Assembly: GCA_946965045.2 (NCBI GenBank)
Contig: OX337239.1
Span: 2,751,268 to 2,815,267 of the forward strand
Direction: 5' to 3'
DNA length: 64,000 nt
Source: Epithemia pelagica
Lineage: Eukaryota; Bacillariophyta; Bacillariophyceae; Surirellales; Surirellaceae
Position 1 is the first letter of the stretch. The number at the start of each line of letters is the position of its first letter. A program made the position numbers and the translations under genes. This document shows positions 21,184 through 31,847 of the stretch, piece after piece. Below the pieces are notes generated by a model. It was not told where the DNA came from and searched no databases. It saw nothing but the letters and a program-made list of their open reading frames with translations.

Positions 21184-21435
21184 TTTGATATAGGGAGGAT
21201 GTACACCAGGAGGGTTTGGTGAGCACGGAGTACTGGCTTCATTTCTAGATGGTGGATATCCTTCCTGTTTGGGGACGTGTCGCCTAGGCCAGAAATCACT
21301 TGTTGTAAGCTGAACACTTCTTACCTTCCTGTCCTTGTCCTCGACGACAGTCTTGTCCCCATGGTAAGGAGGTACCTCTTGGGAACTGGCCTTGATCGTG
21401 TCGTTAGAAACAGTCATCCCTCGCGACAGCAACAA
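20636..21435 (-). pseudogene. R1 protein fragment, copy 2
   Basis: In minus order: an upstream part (21082-21435) ending HPPYIKIPDVSDPVL, KRQRSWG-YIEKFAEEENTRNN with LATQYAPGLGKSNANVEIKA (20975-21226), SRIVHIPHRHQCRPQ (20811-20999) and LMIHYHHEDHVYVDKVLSQE (20636-20932). The order equals that of the 57.3-57.9 kb copy (PPPFIKIP, KLATQYAKSMGKDNTHVEIKT, VLHIPHRH, LMVHHNHQNLVYVDKV). Several frame changes make it non-functional. The upstream extension is absent from copy 1. The protein is unknown to me. Confidence 0.6.
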
Positions 21436-21540
21436 CAGAATTGGTTAGTATCAGAGCAAGTGAATCATAAATGAAGTAGGACCAACCAGGGTAGCGTAGT
21501 AAATCTACTTTAATAGCTGAGGGTGGAAGAGGACGAGCTA

Positions 21541-22211
21541 GGGTGTGAGGAGTGGCTTAACTCCGAGAAGGGCAATAGCGATGAGGCGTGAACTGCCAAG
21601 CGGATCAAAGAAGATCAAGATCAAGGACTGATACCACCAATGCGTATCGAGGGGGCAGTCCACTCCTCGTTGCTATTGCCCGACGAGGAGTTAAGCCACT
21701 TCTCGTGTCAAAGAAGATCAAGATCAAGGACTGATACCACCAAAGCGGATCGAGGGGGCAGTCCACTCCTCGTTGCTATTGCCAGACGAGGAGTTAAGCC
21801 ACTTCTCGTGTCAAAGAAGATCAAGATCAAGGACTGATACCACCAAAGCGGATCGAGGGGGCAGTCCACTCCTCGTTGCTATTGCCCGACGAGGAGTTAA
21901 GCCACTTCTTGTGTCAAAGAAGATCAAGATCAAGGACTGATACCACCAAAGCAGATCGAGGGGGCAGTCCACTCCTCGTTGCTATTGCCCGACGAGGAGT
22001 TAAGCCACTTCTTGTGTCAAAGAAGATCAAGATCAAGGACTGATACCACCAAAGCGGATCGAGGGGGCAGTCCACTCCTCGTCGCTATTGCCCGACGAGG
22101 AGTTAAGCCACTTCTTGTGTCAAAGAAGATCAAGGACTGATACCACCAAAGCGGATCGAGGGGGCAGTCCACTCCTCGTCGCTATTGCCCGACGAGGAGT
22201 TAAGCCACGAG
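21541..22211. repeat. Tandem array, 103-bp unit, about 6 copies
   Basis: GGACTGATACCACC recurs at about 21625, 21728, 21831, 21934, 22037 and 22134: four periods of 103 bp and one of 97 bp, which lacks one CAAGAT. Each unit contains ACTCCTCGT(T/C)G-CTATTGCC-CGACGAGGAGT, an 11-bp stem with an 8-base loop that is perfect in the copies near 22075 and 22170. 21541-21600 is a degenerate inverted unit. On the minus strand each unit carries GGTGGTATCAGTCC. Confidence 0.92.
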
Positions 22212-22376
22212 GAGCACCCTGCGACGAGGAGTCCACCGGGGCTATTAAAGTTCTTTAGCTTCCTTTGTCACGAGGAGTCGTGCCTGTTGCCCGACGAGGA
22301 CTTAAGCCACGAGGAGCACCCTGCGACAAGGAGACCACCGGGGCTGTTCAAGTATGTTAGCTTCCTTTGTCACGAC
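22212..22376. repeat. Second tandem repeat derived from the same motif, about 2 copies
   Basis: TTAAGCCACGAGGAGCACCC, then GACCACCGGGGCT and TTAGCTTCCTTTGTCACGA, occur twice (about 22200-22280 and 22303-22376). The CGACGAGGA core is shared with the 103-bp unit. Confidence 0.85.
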
Positions 22377-22399
22377 TGGTGGTATCAAATGGATGGCAA

Positions 22400-22911
22400 T
22401 GTACCCCTATTATGAAATGAAAATGTGCCAACTTTCGGATAATTAACGCGCCCCTTTGGGCAAATTATATGTATGAACTGGGGGGCATTTAATGTAAAAT
22501 TGGGGTGCATTTTATGTACAAATGGGGGGTGCATTGGGGGTGCCTTATTACCCCCTCAGATGAACCCGCTTCCCTTTCCTGACGCTATCCCTTTTGCTTT
22601 TTGATTGCAACTGTGTCGTATATTGCTATGTCCAACCGACATCTTTCACTTAACACAATTAAGCGATGTCGAATAAGGTGGCAAACTAACTCCCACTTTG
22701 CTAGTCATTGTTGAGATGATAAGATTCAGGAATGTGCATTTAGAGAAATCTTATTAGCGACTTTTTGCTTTTGAGTGTCTTAAAATGTAGTTAAATGTGC
22801 GTTTTGGTCCATTTTAGTGGTTGAGAGGTGCATTTGAGTGCATAAAATCCGCTCCCCCTGTGCATTTGGGGGCCCATTTTATGAAAAAGGGGGAGTTTTC
22901 CCCCTTAGATG
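22400..22911. mobile_element. Two nested right ends of a TCATCTAAGG-type element
   Basis: CCCCCTCAGATGA ends at 22563 and TTTTCCCCCTTAGATG ends at 22911. Both match the right end of the element at 39672-42883. Inward of each lie repeats of GTGCATTTwATG-like words between C/G runs. No partner left end is visible upstream. No gene. Confidence 0.5.
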
Positions 22912-22980
22912 TTCTGGAGAGGAAAAATCCAGGAAAGTGATGAGGGAATTGACAATCCTCATTCGACGAATTGTGGGGAG

Positions 22981-23683
22981 TGTTAGGATTCTAACCGAAA
23001 ACTAGGTGGCAAAACCTACAACTCATCGAATGATGCTAGTATTTTATGGCATCCGATGACATTTTCTTAAAAGTGAGAAAAGAATGTCGGCATGCTCGCG
23101 AAACTATAAATTTGGCCATGGCATGCTCGCATTACACGTGTTATCGGCGACCGCTCGGATATTAACTATGGCCCAACACGTGCGCGCCCAAAAGCATCGA
23201 GTGCGCGCCTTGACTATCCGAGTACGCGCATCCACTATTCGACCTAACACGATTACGCGAGACCATATCTCTGTTCCCACAAATCCAAGAATGCAAACAG
23301 CAACGCGCCCAGGACAAGACTTATACCACGACAAAGCAAGAGCTGTTGCATCCCATACATGTTATCTATCACCCTATACATTCAATATACACCAATGCCG
23401 GTCTACTCCAACCAGTGAGGACCTATCACACCAGATCCATGGCCGTATACAAGAGCCAGGGCTTCGGCACCATCAACCACCTTAGTTAGTAATCGTCTCA
23501 CAATCATTAACCATCACCATTTATCACTTACCTCAAACAGTGGATCGACTGCCCCTACGGTGGACCTTAACTTGCTCTCTTCTCTGACCCGTGGAGAAGT
23601 TAGTATCGATTGGTGATCTAGATTGTCCGCTCTCCGAGCAACCTGCTAACAACTACTCCGTGTCGATCGTGAGATTCCTAACA
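22981..23683 (+). repeat. LTR of a copia element, 703 bp
   Basis: Begins TGTTAGGATTCTAACC and ends GAGATTCCTAACA, giving inverted ends TGTTAGGA/TCCTAACA. A TATA-like ACTATAAATT lies near 23101. The sequence following the LTR runs within about 15 bases into copia RNase H coding sequence. A second LTR was not found. Confidence 0.7.
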
Positions 23684-23693
23684 GGTATTCATA

Positions 23694-24111
23694 GCGCCAG
23701 AATACAGTGGAGACATCTAGCTTCGGCAGCGAATTCGTGGCACTCCGTATCGCGAAGGAAATGATCGTGGGACTTCGCTACAAACTTCGTATGTTTGGTG
23801 TGCCCATTGTCAGACCGGCAAGTATCCTGTGCGACAATCGTGGTGTTGTGAAGAATACCAGTTTGCCAGCATCCATTCTGAACTAACGACACAACGCGAT
23901 CAATTATCATTCTGTTCGCGAGGCCGTGGCAGCCTCGATCATCCGCGTGGGGAAAGAAGATACTGAGTCCAACATTGCCGATTTGTTTACGAAGATTCTT
24001 CCACAAGATCGCCGGAATGGGCTTATATCACAGTTCACGTATTCGTCTGCATTCGGTCCCGGCGGTACCCCCAGTATCTCTACAGCTGGCATCAATCCGG
24101 CCCTACTGTAG
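23694..24111 (+). pseudogene. copia RNase H domain, C-terminal end of pol
   Basis: One frame with QNTVETSSFGSEFVALRIAK (catalytic Glu in the SEF context), GVPIVRPASILCDNRGVVKN (catalytic Asp), HNAINYHSVREAVAA and KEDTESNIADLFTKILP, ending at TAG 24109-24111. These are diagnostic copia RNase H blocks. A TAA at 23884-23886 interrupts it between SILN and RHNAIN. Directly upstream sits an LTR and only a few bases of leader, so gag, protease, integrase and RT have been deleted. It is a deletion derivative rather than an intact element. Confidence 0.85.
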
Positions 24112-24246
24112 TTCTCAAGTTCTCAGTCCTCGGGCACTGTCTTATTTGGGTCGATAAGTCATTCAGTACTGAATCCATGGGGAATGGAACGGTCATTACC
24201 GTTTACCGGCTTACTTGTTCTCATGCGTTGGATGTAGTATAAGATC

Positions 24247-25077
24247 TTATCTTAGTCTTTCTTTTACGAGGATTCTATCGGTGGAAATAAGACAATATTT
24301 GACGCGTGCGGCATTCATAAGGGCGCGCGGGGTGAGTCCTAGAGTGTCGCCCTCTTCGTACGAATTCTTCTTCCGTTTAATGAAGTCGGCAAAATTTCCA
24401 TGGTTGACGCTTTCATAAGCCTTGAACAAATTCGGTAGAAGATCCAAAGTCTGTTCGCCACGCGCGTTCAAGCCTTGCAATGTCTCGTTGACATAGAAGT
24501 TGAACTTGGGGATGTCTGCGTTAATGTCCATGATGTAAATATGCAAGTCGGCCAGGCGCTGTCGCAAGACCATCACCGTTGCCTCCGTGTCCACGTGTGC
24601 AAGAGACACGATCACTTTAAGAAGGAGAGGTCCGGACCCGTGCTTGCTCATCATAAAGTCGTCTCGGCGGACGTTCACCTGAGCCTTCGCGTCGTCCGTC
24701 AACGATGCCATGATACAAAGATACGACATGTAGGAGTTCTGGGTAGTACGATTTCCCCCATAGAATCTGTCCACATAAGAGAACACTTATGGAAGAGATA
24801 CACGGCCATAATCCGTCGTCAATAGAGGGAGATCGACGCCCGGATTTGCAAGGTCTTTTGGGACGGTGAATGTGGTCGTCCAACTCTGTTCCACATTGCG
24901 ATCCGGAAGGGTATCAAGGAACATCTTGAGTCCCATGGAATGTAAGTCGTAGAGGTCTCCTTCATCGTAGAGGCCGCGAACAGCTTGCTTTAAAAAAATG
25001 GTGCCGCCGGCAGTCGAGAAGTTCACCACTTGATTGGCGTTGGCGTGTGTCGGAGAGAATGCGAAAGCAGCGGCCAT
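24247..25077 (-). pseudogene. copia gag-like protein, single frameshift
   Basis: The start is the ATG complementary to 25075-25077 (MAAAFAFSPTHANANQVVNF). The first frame runs through FLDTLPDRNVEQSWTTTFTV to 24787; the rest continues in another frame (FSYVDRFYGGNRTTQNSYMS ... ESVNHGNFADFIKRKKNSYE ... LGLTPRALMNAARVKY) to 24247. The composition, the N-terminal AFSPTHAN motif and the final 'L..NA..KY' block fit the N-terminal gag of diatom copia-like retroelements as I know them. No Zn knuckle, protease or downstream pol follows on the minus side; a plus-strand copia 3' end abuts it at 24111. It is one class of gag distinct from those of elements A and B. Confidence 0.6.
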
Positions 25078-25089
25078 GATGGAGGACAA

Positions 25090-25990
25090 TTGTAGAGCTA
25101 ATTACAGCTGTAGCTATTTACAGCGCAGAAGAAGCGTGTGGATTTCTCGTATCCGTAGGACTATGAGAACGGGCTTAACTCGTGTTGTAAACGTGCAAGT
25201 TAAGATTGTGAGCTTTTATTTCTATTTGTCTAGCGATGGTCTTTCCTCCATGGAAGGACCGTTGGATTTGAGTGTTGTGAATTGTCGATTTGGGACGATC
25301 TCTTCGATCGTTCCCATCTAAATGAATTGTTGCTTGCCATCGCCGTCTTCTAATTGATGACGGTTATCCGAATGAGCAAGATTGATCCGCCTATGTAAGA
25401 TCATTTCGTTAAGCGTATGATCGATGATGCGTTGGATCTTGTGCTTCCATGACGCGTTGCTTGTTGGCTTGTTCTCATGACACGTCGGTTCATTACCATG
25501 TCAGATTGTCCGAAGAGTCTGCTGTTGTTGTTGTCTTTGCGTTGGACAGCTCTTCTCTTCTCGACCGAATCACTTCCGAATGGCAGTCGCGTTTACGGTC
25601 ATTGCTGCGATCTTTTGAACACGCGCCCCATCGGCTTGACCATGTGACGCGGGTATTAAATCAGGCTGAGGAGACTGCTGTTGGCTCGGTTGTTGTTGTT
25701 ATCGTCCTCGTTGTAGTTGACTTCGTTGTTTCAGCTTGCATAATCCCCTTTTTCCTTTTCCTAGAACTTGCTTCTGCTACTCCTACAAGCTACGAGGTCA
25801 ATGCACTTCAAATGTGGAGCGATTCAGGAATGGTCTATGTATTGAGGGCCTCACTAGCTCGGGAGGATTTATGTGTTCTGCGTGGTTGATTATAGGAGTA
25901 TATTATATCCGTATGTGGTTTCTAGATTTGGAACTGTCCATTTCTGCTTATGAAAACTGTCCGTCCCTCCCTCCTCCACATCAATCACAG
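25090..25990. other. Upstream region of the gag fragment; no clear gene
   Basis: A plus frame at 25449-25889 is open for 146 codons with a hydrophobic stretch (VVVVIVLVVVDFVV), but its composition looks incidental and it has no domain. The region could be leader or LTR of the minus-strand gag; matching LTR ends were not found. Confidence 0.35.
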
Positions 25991-25996
25991 AGAGAA

Positions 25997-27196
25997 CTAA
26001 TGCCCAGCAAGTAGCTCAATGGTCTCATTCTGTCGTGGACAATCTGGACGATACGAGTCCCACCAATTTCGACATTGCATGTTATCTTTCTCCTCCTTTC
26101 GGTAAACGGCCGTATTGTTATTTCTAAACATGGGGATTGGATAGAGGTCTCTGCTTGGAACAAAGAGGAAGCCTTCATTGTTGTAGATATGCCTGAGAAA
26201 GCGTTCATGACTGCATACTCGGTTTGATGGCAGCAACTGTGCTCTTGTAAAGGCTACGATTGGAGCCATAAAATATGCGTAGGCGCCATCGGAATGGACA
26301 AAGCCACCACGATCATTTAGTCCATTCCAATTACGGCAATACGGTGTGACCATTATGGGGCATTGTTGACCTTTTTGGACTTTCCCAAGATCAACCTCTT
26401 TTTTCACTGGCGGCGGATTGTGCAGATACTCATTGAATCGGGCAATTGGAAGACGATTTTGAAATCCAACGTCATCTCGCCATCTAGCTACTATTCCATG
26501 ACTGTAGTCGTGCCCTGTCCCAACCATGTGTCTGTAGCACAGCTCCCCTGTTATTGCTTGACGAACATGATTTTGAGCTCTCCCTTTATCATAAGCAAAG
26601 AAACTTGGGTCTTTTAGTTTTTTGTCATTGCCCATTTGTGCAAGACGTAATCTGTATTCATGGTGTACAGTCGGATCTTTCACATGTTCAATGGGCTGTG
26701 ATGTTACCACATTGAATCCTTTCTTTGCCAAGTATTGTGCTGCCTGCTTGTACTCAGTGAATTGAGGTACATGTTTGGCTCGTTCAGTGGAAATCTGCTG
26801 TTTGGTATAGATTGCTTTGTTCTCAGTCATTATCAAGGCAATATCAATCGTCCCACCAATGTCTTCCATTATAGGGTTCAACATATTTTTTATCTTGTTG
26901 TCAAGCTCAAGGCGTTCCAATTGTCCATTGATACAAACAAATGAACGAATCATCGGTTTTGGATCATGCAGAACATGTTGTTCGACTTCCTGCTCCTTTT
27001 CATTGATGCAGAGCGACTGCTTCTCTTCCTTCTCCACAAGGATGATTTGGGCCACAGTTATAGTATAAATTCCAATCACCAAAAGCCGTGAGAGTATGGT
27101 CCATCCAAAATAATTTCTCTTTTTGTGAGAAGCACTCTGCTTCAATGGCATTTCCCTTTCTTGACCGATCATGGGTATTTCAGGAGATCTCAGCAT
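25997..27196 (-). CDS. Uncharacterised membrane-anchored protein, likely host gene
   Basis: Intact frame of 399 residues from the ATG complementary to 27194-27196. A short basic N-terminus is followed by one transmembrane segment (about residues 30-53, LLVIGIYTITVAQIILV), suggesting a type II membrane protein with a large lumenal part. Conserved-looking blocks are MIRSFVCINGQLERLELDNK, GTIDIALIMTENKAIYT, ARWRDDVGFQNRLPIARFNE and, near the end, NNEGFLFVPSRDLYPIPMFR plus CRNWWDSYRPDCP with paired Cys. The topology and the IRSFV-GQ..RLE start recall secretory-pathway glycosyltransferase-like families of diatoms, but I cannot name a catalytic motif, so no enzyme call is made. It lacks stops or frameshifts, unlike its mobile neighbours. 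The frame is open upstream of the ATG, so an earlier start or exon is possible. Confidence 0.7.
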   Translation of the reverse strand: MLRSPEIPMIGQEREMPLKQSASHKKRNYFGWTILSRLLVIGIYTITVAQIILVEKEEKQSLCINEKEQEVEQHVLHDPKPMIRSFVCINGQLERLELDNKIKNMLNPIMEDIGGTIDIALIMTENKAIYTKQQISTERAKHVPQFTEYKQAAQYLAKKGFNVVTSQPIEHVKDPTVHHEYRLRLAQMGNDKKLKDPSFFAYDKGRAQNHVRQAITGELCYRHMVGTGHDYSHGIVARWRDDVGFQNRLPIARFNEYLHNPPPVKKEVDLGKVQKGQQCPIMVTPYCRNWNGLNDRGGFVHSDGAYAYFMAPIVAFTRAQLLPSNRVCSHERFLRHIYNNEGFLFVPSRDLYPIPMFRNNNTAVYRKEEKDNMQCRNWWDSYRPDCPRQNETIELLAGH

Positions 27197-27654
27197 GGGC
27201 AACCAGCGCAGTGAGCAAAGTCCCCAACAGGAAAATATTGAAAAACAAGATGAAAAGCTGACTGGCTGCAGCCGAAAATCGACAACAACAACTCAACTGC
27301 TGCAAGTCGCTGGTGAATGTCACAAACTGGACCGGTTTGCAAAAGTGACTAGCAGAGTCTCCTGTAGGATCCAAAAAGTACCAATCGACAACCATACAAT
27401 TGTCGAACGTGTTTCTTGTAGGTTGTCAACACCACTAGATTAACGATGAAATGGAAGGACTGAACAGAGAGAAAATAGAGTGATGTGAGCGAGTTAAAAT
27501 GGATGTGGATTGAGTTAAAATGGATGTGGATTAATCTTTGTAGGGACAGACATTACCATTGTTGCCCTAACAGATTCTACCTGGCCTCTTGGGACCAATG
27601 TCTTTACCAAGCACGTCCGTCAGTCCCTATGCATTCCGTTGAACGGATTTTCGA

Positions 27655-28115
27655 TTTTCCCATACTGGGTATCTACTGAAATCATATAGTTTACGACACA
27701 ACATAACACATCATAACTCCGTTTAGGTTATGTTTATGTTTATGACAGTTAGGCTCACTGAAATTTAACTAGAACATAAAACATAACACAAATCATAATT
27801 TTGAAAAACGCATGGTCATCTTGAAAATACCTTATACTAGTCGCACATAGCTCATGATAGTGCGGGAGGAGTGTGACATCAATGATATATTATACAATGC
27901 TGTCTACTACATACCAGTAGCCATGCCCTGGAATTTTTGGATGTGTTATGTGTGAATCACACCACAAACATAACACAAAAACAGTTTATGAGCGGGTTAT
28001 GAGCTTAAGGAAAATTTGTGTTATGTTCCCTCGGTATCAGTGTCCACTGCTTAGCTGTTTTTTGTCTGTGCCACCTTCACAGGTTCCCACGTGGACACAG
28101 ACAGCATTTTTCGCT
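27655..28115 (+). repeat. Left arm of an inverted duplication
   Basis: GGGTATCTACTGAAATCATATAG (27666-27688) and, about 340 bp later, CCCTCGGTATCAGTGTCCACTG ... GACACAGACAGCATTT (28030-28110) match the complement of 29325-29450. The interposed 340 bp is rich in the word CATAACAC and is absent from the other arm, so it is probably a small insertion. Confidence 0.85.
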
Positions 28116-30360
28116 TTTGATGTAAATAGAAATTATCAAATTGCAAATTGGCACGCATGCCCAGCTGAATTTTTCGACGTTTGAAGCGGACGCAAGCCCA
28201 ACAAGCGTCCCCTTCGTGGATGACGGTTGGTTGTTGCATAATTTGGGGCAGGCTCACAATTCTCTTTTCTTTTGCCAAAGCACATCGTACTTACTAGGTA
28301 CTTACGAATGTTACTGGCTTTCCAGGTGAGCTTGATCCATTGCCAATTGCCATGTTGTCAATGACATCAGTCATGCTCACTGCCACTTGCCACTTTTGTT
28401 TGCTCTGCTCGTGTTAGACGCTACTCATCTGTTTAGTCGCTGGGCAGCTCATTACTTGCCATTGTTCATTCTTGTCGAACAGAAATGACTGGTTTTTGCT
28501 GAGCCCCATAACTTTGATTGCATTAAAATACATACTCTATACTCTAGACCTTCTTTTGTTTATTTACTAGTAGTATAACGCCAGTGCTTGTCATCCATGA
28601 GACTTTTGAGCCTTCTGAATTCGTTGGAGCTCTGTTCTTTGTTTTGAGCACGACGATGGCCCTCAGTTTTGCTATGAAAACACAACAGAACAGCTCTCAC
28701 AAGCTTGTACCGCTCACTTTGAGCACTTTGTGTCGCCTACCTAGGTAGGATATGATAATTGGTCAGTAGGGTGTGGCAAGATGGCTTCCCATCTATTTGA
28801 TGCAAAAACAACATCGTTGAGAAATGATTGAGAATGACGCTATGATGAGAGACAAGAGAGAATAATCTATCCTATAGAGCATATGACAGTAGCCAAAAAA
28901 CAATCAAACAACAAACGATTACGACAAGGAAAAGATATTCCAGTTGACATCTGGCGGCTTGTCATCTACTCGTACAAAATGAGACAAAAGTAAAGGATCA
29001 TGCAAGAACAATAGGAAAGACAGCTGCAGCAGTGATGCGTGAGAAAAAGGGAAAAGAGACCACAAGATAAGTAATAAGCAGCAATAGAGAGAAACGGTTC
29101 AGTCCAGCATGATCCATCCATTGTTCTCACCTCACCCCCGTCATGGTCAAGCATTTGGCTCGGTTTTGGGTTTTTGTGACAGGTGTCGAGATGATGATGG
29201 ATGCCCAAATTTGAATCGTGGTGACCCGGCGAGGACAACCACCCACCGTCAACTGTCACTTGCACGCTGGCCTTGCTTCAACCCTGAGGAATTTTAATGG
29301 CTAGACAGACAGACGAAAAACGACAAATGCTGTCTGTGTCCACTTGGGAACCTTTGAAGATGGCACAGACAAAAAACAGCTAAGCAGTGGACACTGATAC
29401 CGAGGGTTTACGTTATGTCGTCATCTATATGATTTCAGTAGATACCCACTACCTACTCACTACGAGCAGAGTCTGGGTACTTCATCCTCATTCGTCAGAC
29501 CCAACGCTCCCATTCCGTCTTTCCATTTGTCGTCCATATAACACACGAACACAAAGATATTATTTATTAACCAACACTGGGGGGGGGGGGGGGGACTAGG
29601 CCCCCCACCCATTAAAAAATTGAATCTATTATAACGCTGCCGCACGTACCCACTCAGGGGGAAACGCCGACCGACGCGCCGGGCATATGCGAGGACTAAC
29701 AAAGGTGAAATCTAGCGACACTAGGTAACTAGCGAGAGGAACAAACGGATTTGAGGATCACAGGTCGCCAAGTGTCAAGCCATGATCTCAAGCTAGCAGA
29801 GGTCGTATGGGTGGTGAAGTGAATGTCCGGTGATGGGCAAAACAAAATCTGATCCTGAGGATCAACAGAAGTACGGAGACAATAGAGGCATCGAATCTCG
29901 CGTTGAGCTTGTGCCAACGCAGCATCTTCTCGTGTCGTGTTATTGTGTCCATGCAAGTCTTGATTTCGGTCGTCGAGGTGACAAAGAGAGTCCCGTTGAA
30001 CTGACCAGATTAAGATGGTGGTGATTGAATCAAATAATGATCTTGAAGCGTAGCCCAGTCGGTAACAAATTGCCATAAAAGAGATGAACAACTCCCACAG
30101 TTGATTGACGTGCTAGGCCCCACACCCATATCCCAGATAAGGGAGCGATCCGAAGTCGCGCCATGGTCGCAGAACTTCAGAATCTGGAACAACAAAAAAT
30201 AATGGAGAGTACAGGAAACGATCTCCTACATAACGGCGACAACAAGGTTGAAATAATGTACGTTGGAGAGTCGATCTCCTACACAACGGAAACAACAAGA
30301 TTGAAAAAAGGCACTACACCTAAATATAACTACTGATGATCACTTAAAACATTGAGACTA
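28116..30360. other. No gene; contains a G16 homopolymer
   Basis: No supported coding frame. Sixteen consecutive G lie at 29579-29594, followed by ACTAGGCCCCCC. The space between the inverted arms (28116-29324) shows no transposase. Confidence 0.4.
29325..29450 (-). repeat. Right arm of the inverted duplication
   Basis: The complement of this segment matches 28030-28115 and 27666-27690 with few differences; here the two blocks are only about 17 bp apart. Confidence 0.85.
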
Positions 30361-30401
30361 CTATTCTCGCACTTGCCCATTGGCAAACTCAACTTCATAA
30401 A

Positions 30402-31829
30402 TCATGGAGTTAGAGATGGGTTGTGGTCATACTTCCCGGTGACCTTTCCATCGGGTCCTAATGCCCGTCGCGTCACTTTGCCCGTGCGATATTCTTCACC
30501 CAGCTGCATTTGTACTTCTGCTTGGAGCAGTCGATCGTACGCTGGGAGTTGATTGAGAACGCGCCCATTGGTTTCCACCATGTCTTCCATTTCAGGAACT
30601 GGGCGCGAGGGTTCGTCATCGTCATCGTAGTTTTCAAATTCGTCGTCGTTGGGTTTTGAGATTTTGGGAGGCGGGCTGGTCGATGTCCCGTATCTCCTCT
30701 CGATCAGTTCGTAGAACAACTGTCGTTTCTTGATCTCTGTGGGACTGTGCTCCTCTGAGGCGTGGAGGGGGCGAACAGAGCGTCGTAGCACGACTCGTCC
30801 ATTCGCCTTTAATACCCACTGAGCCATTTCATTCCCTTCACCTCGTGCAGGACCTAGCACGCGACCAAGTACATCTTGGTTGTGGGGAAATGGGGCCGTA
30901 TGCTCCCGGCAGTAACACCACTCATACCATTTATACTGACAGACGTTTGAGATGTCACCTTCTTCTCCCATCGTCATGGTGTAAGGGTTGGTTCCCCGAA
31001 TCTTCGGATGATCCCGTGCGGTCAGGTTATAGATCCGCACCCGTCGTTCAAGACAGTAATCCCAGAATGGTAGAGGGGAGTGGGACTCCCGCATGTCCTT
31101 TCAGGCGGCTTCTTTCATCAACTTGATATACAACTCCGCCTTGTTGGACCATGGTGTCCCTTCTTCCAAGGCTCAGAGAGTTGTTCCAATGTCATTCAGG
31201 AAGAGTTTGACGTCGGGTTTCATTTGCTCTCCTGACATATCGCAAATGATGGCTTGTGGTGCACCGATTTCCTTAGCGAACTGCTTTACCGCGTGCATCA
31301 CTTCTGATTTGCGTTTCAGTGGTACCACGTAGATGAAGCCTTTATCCGTAACAAATAATTGACAGCAAGTGTTCCCACGCGATGATTTCCCACCTTTACT
31401 GGTTGCGAACAGCGTATCCATGAAGAAGTAATCATTTATCCTTCGGTACCTCAGCATCCGATCGTTGGTACCATAGTTCTGCGATAAACTAGGGTCCATT
31501 GGTCTCATGCTGCTCTGAGTGGTTGCTGCCAACGTCCGTGTCGCATCTTCATGACTGATGCGCCAGATTTTGGATAAATGTGCCGCGTCCACTCCTCGTG
31601 GATTGCGGGCATCGACGGCTGATGACAAAAAGATGTCGTCCAGGTCGTCGGACGTTTCCAATTCCATCCAGTCATTCTCGTCGAGTTCATCATTGCTCCC
31701 ATCACTTTGCTCCTCTGAGGACGATACATCTGTCACAATCAAAAGGTCGTCGTCGTATGGGGCCATCAATTCGCCAATGCCTATGGCGTCATATCCAAAT
31801 TCAGCTCTTTCCTCCATTGCTCTTGCCAT
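30402..31829 (-). pseudogene. Element A integrase
   Basis: Two frames: 31173-31829 with an acidic N-terminal spacer and the catalytic core start (YFFMDTLFATSKGG with the first Asp; LFVTDKGFIYVVPLKRKSEV; APQAIICDMSGEQMKPDVKL with the second Asp), and 30402-31094 with the C-terminal region (FWDYCLERRVRIYNLTARDH, a NVCQYKWYEWCYCRE segment, and GEEYRTGKVTRRALGPDGKV). The third catalytic residue should lie at the join around 31094-31173, where the frame changes. The pattern fits the rve integrase of copia elements. A further frameshift follows at about 30402. Non-functional. Confidence 0.85.
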
Positions 31830-31847
31830 ATTGGATTCGGAAAGCGT

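Noticed and set aside
25449-25889. 146-codon plus-strand frame as a gene.
   Set aside because: Low-complexity Val-rich stretch, no homologue-like motif, and it lies in the likely leader of the minus-strand gag fragment.
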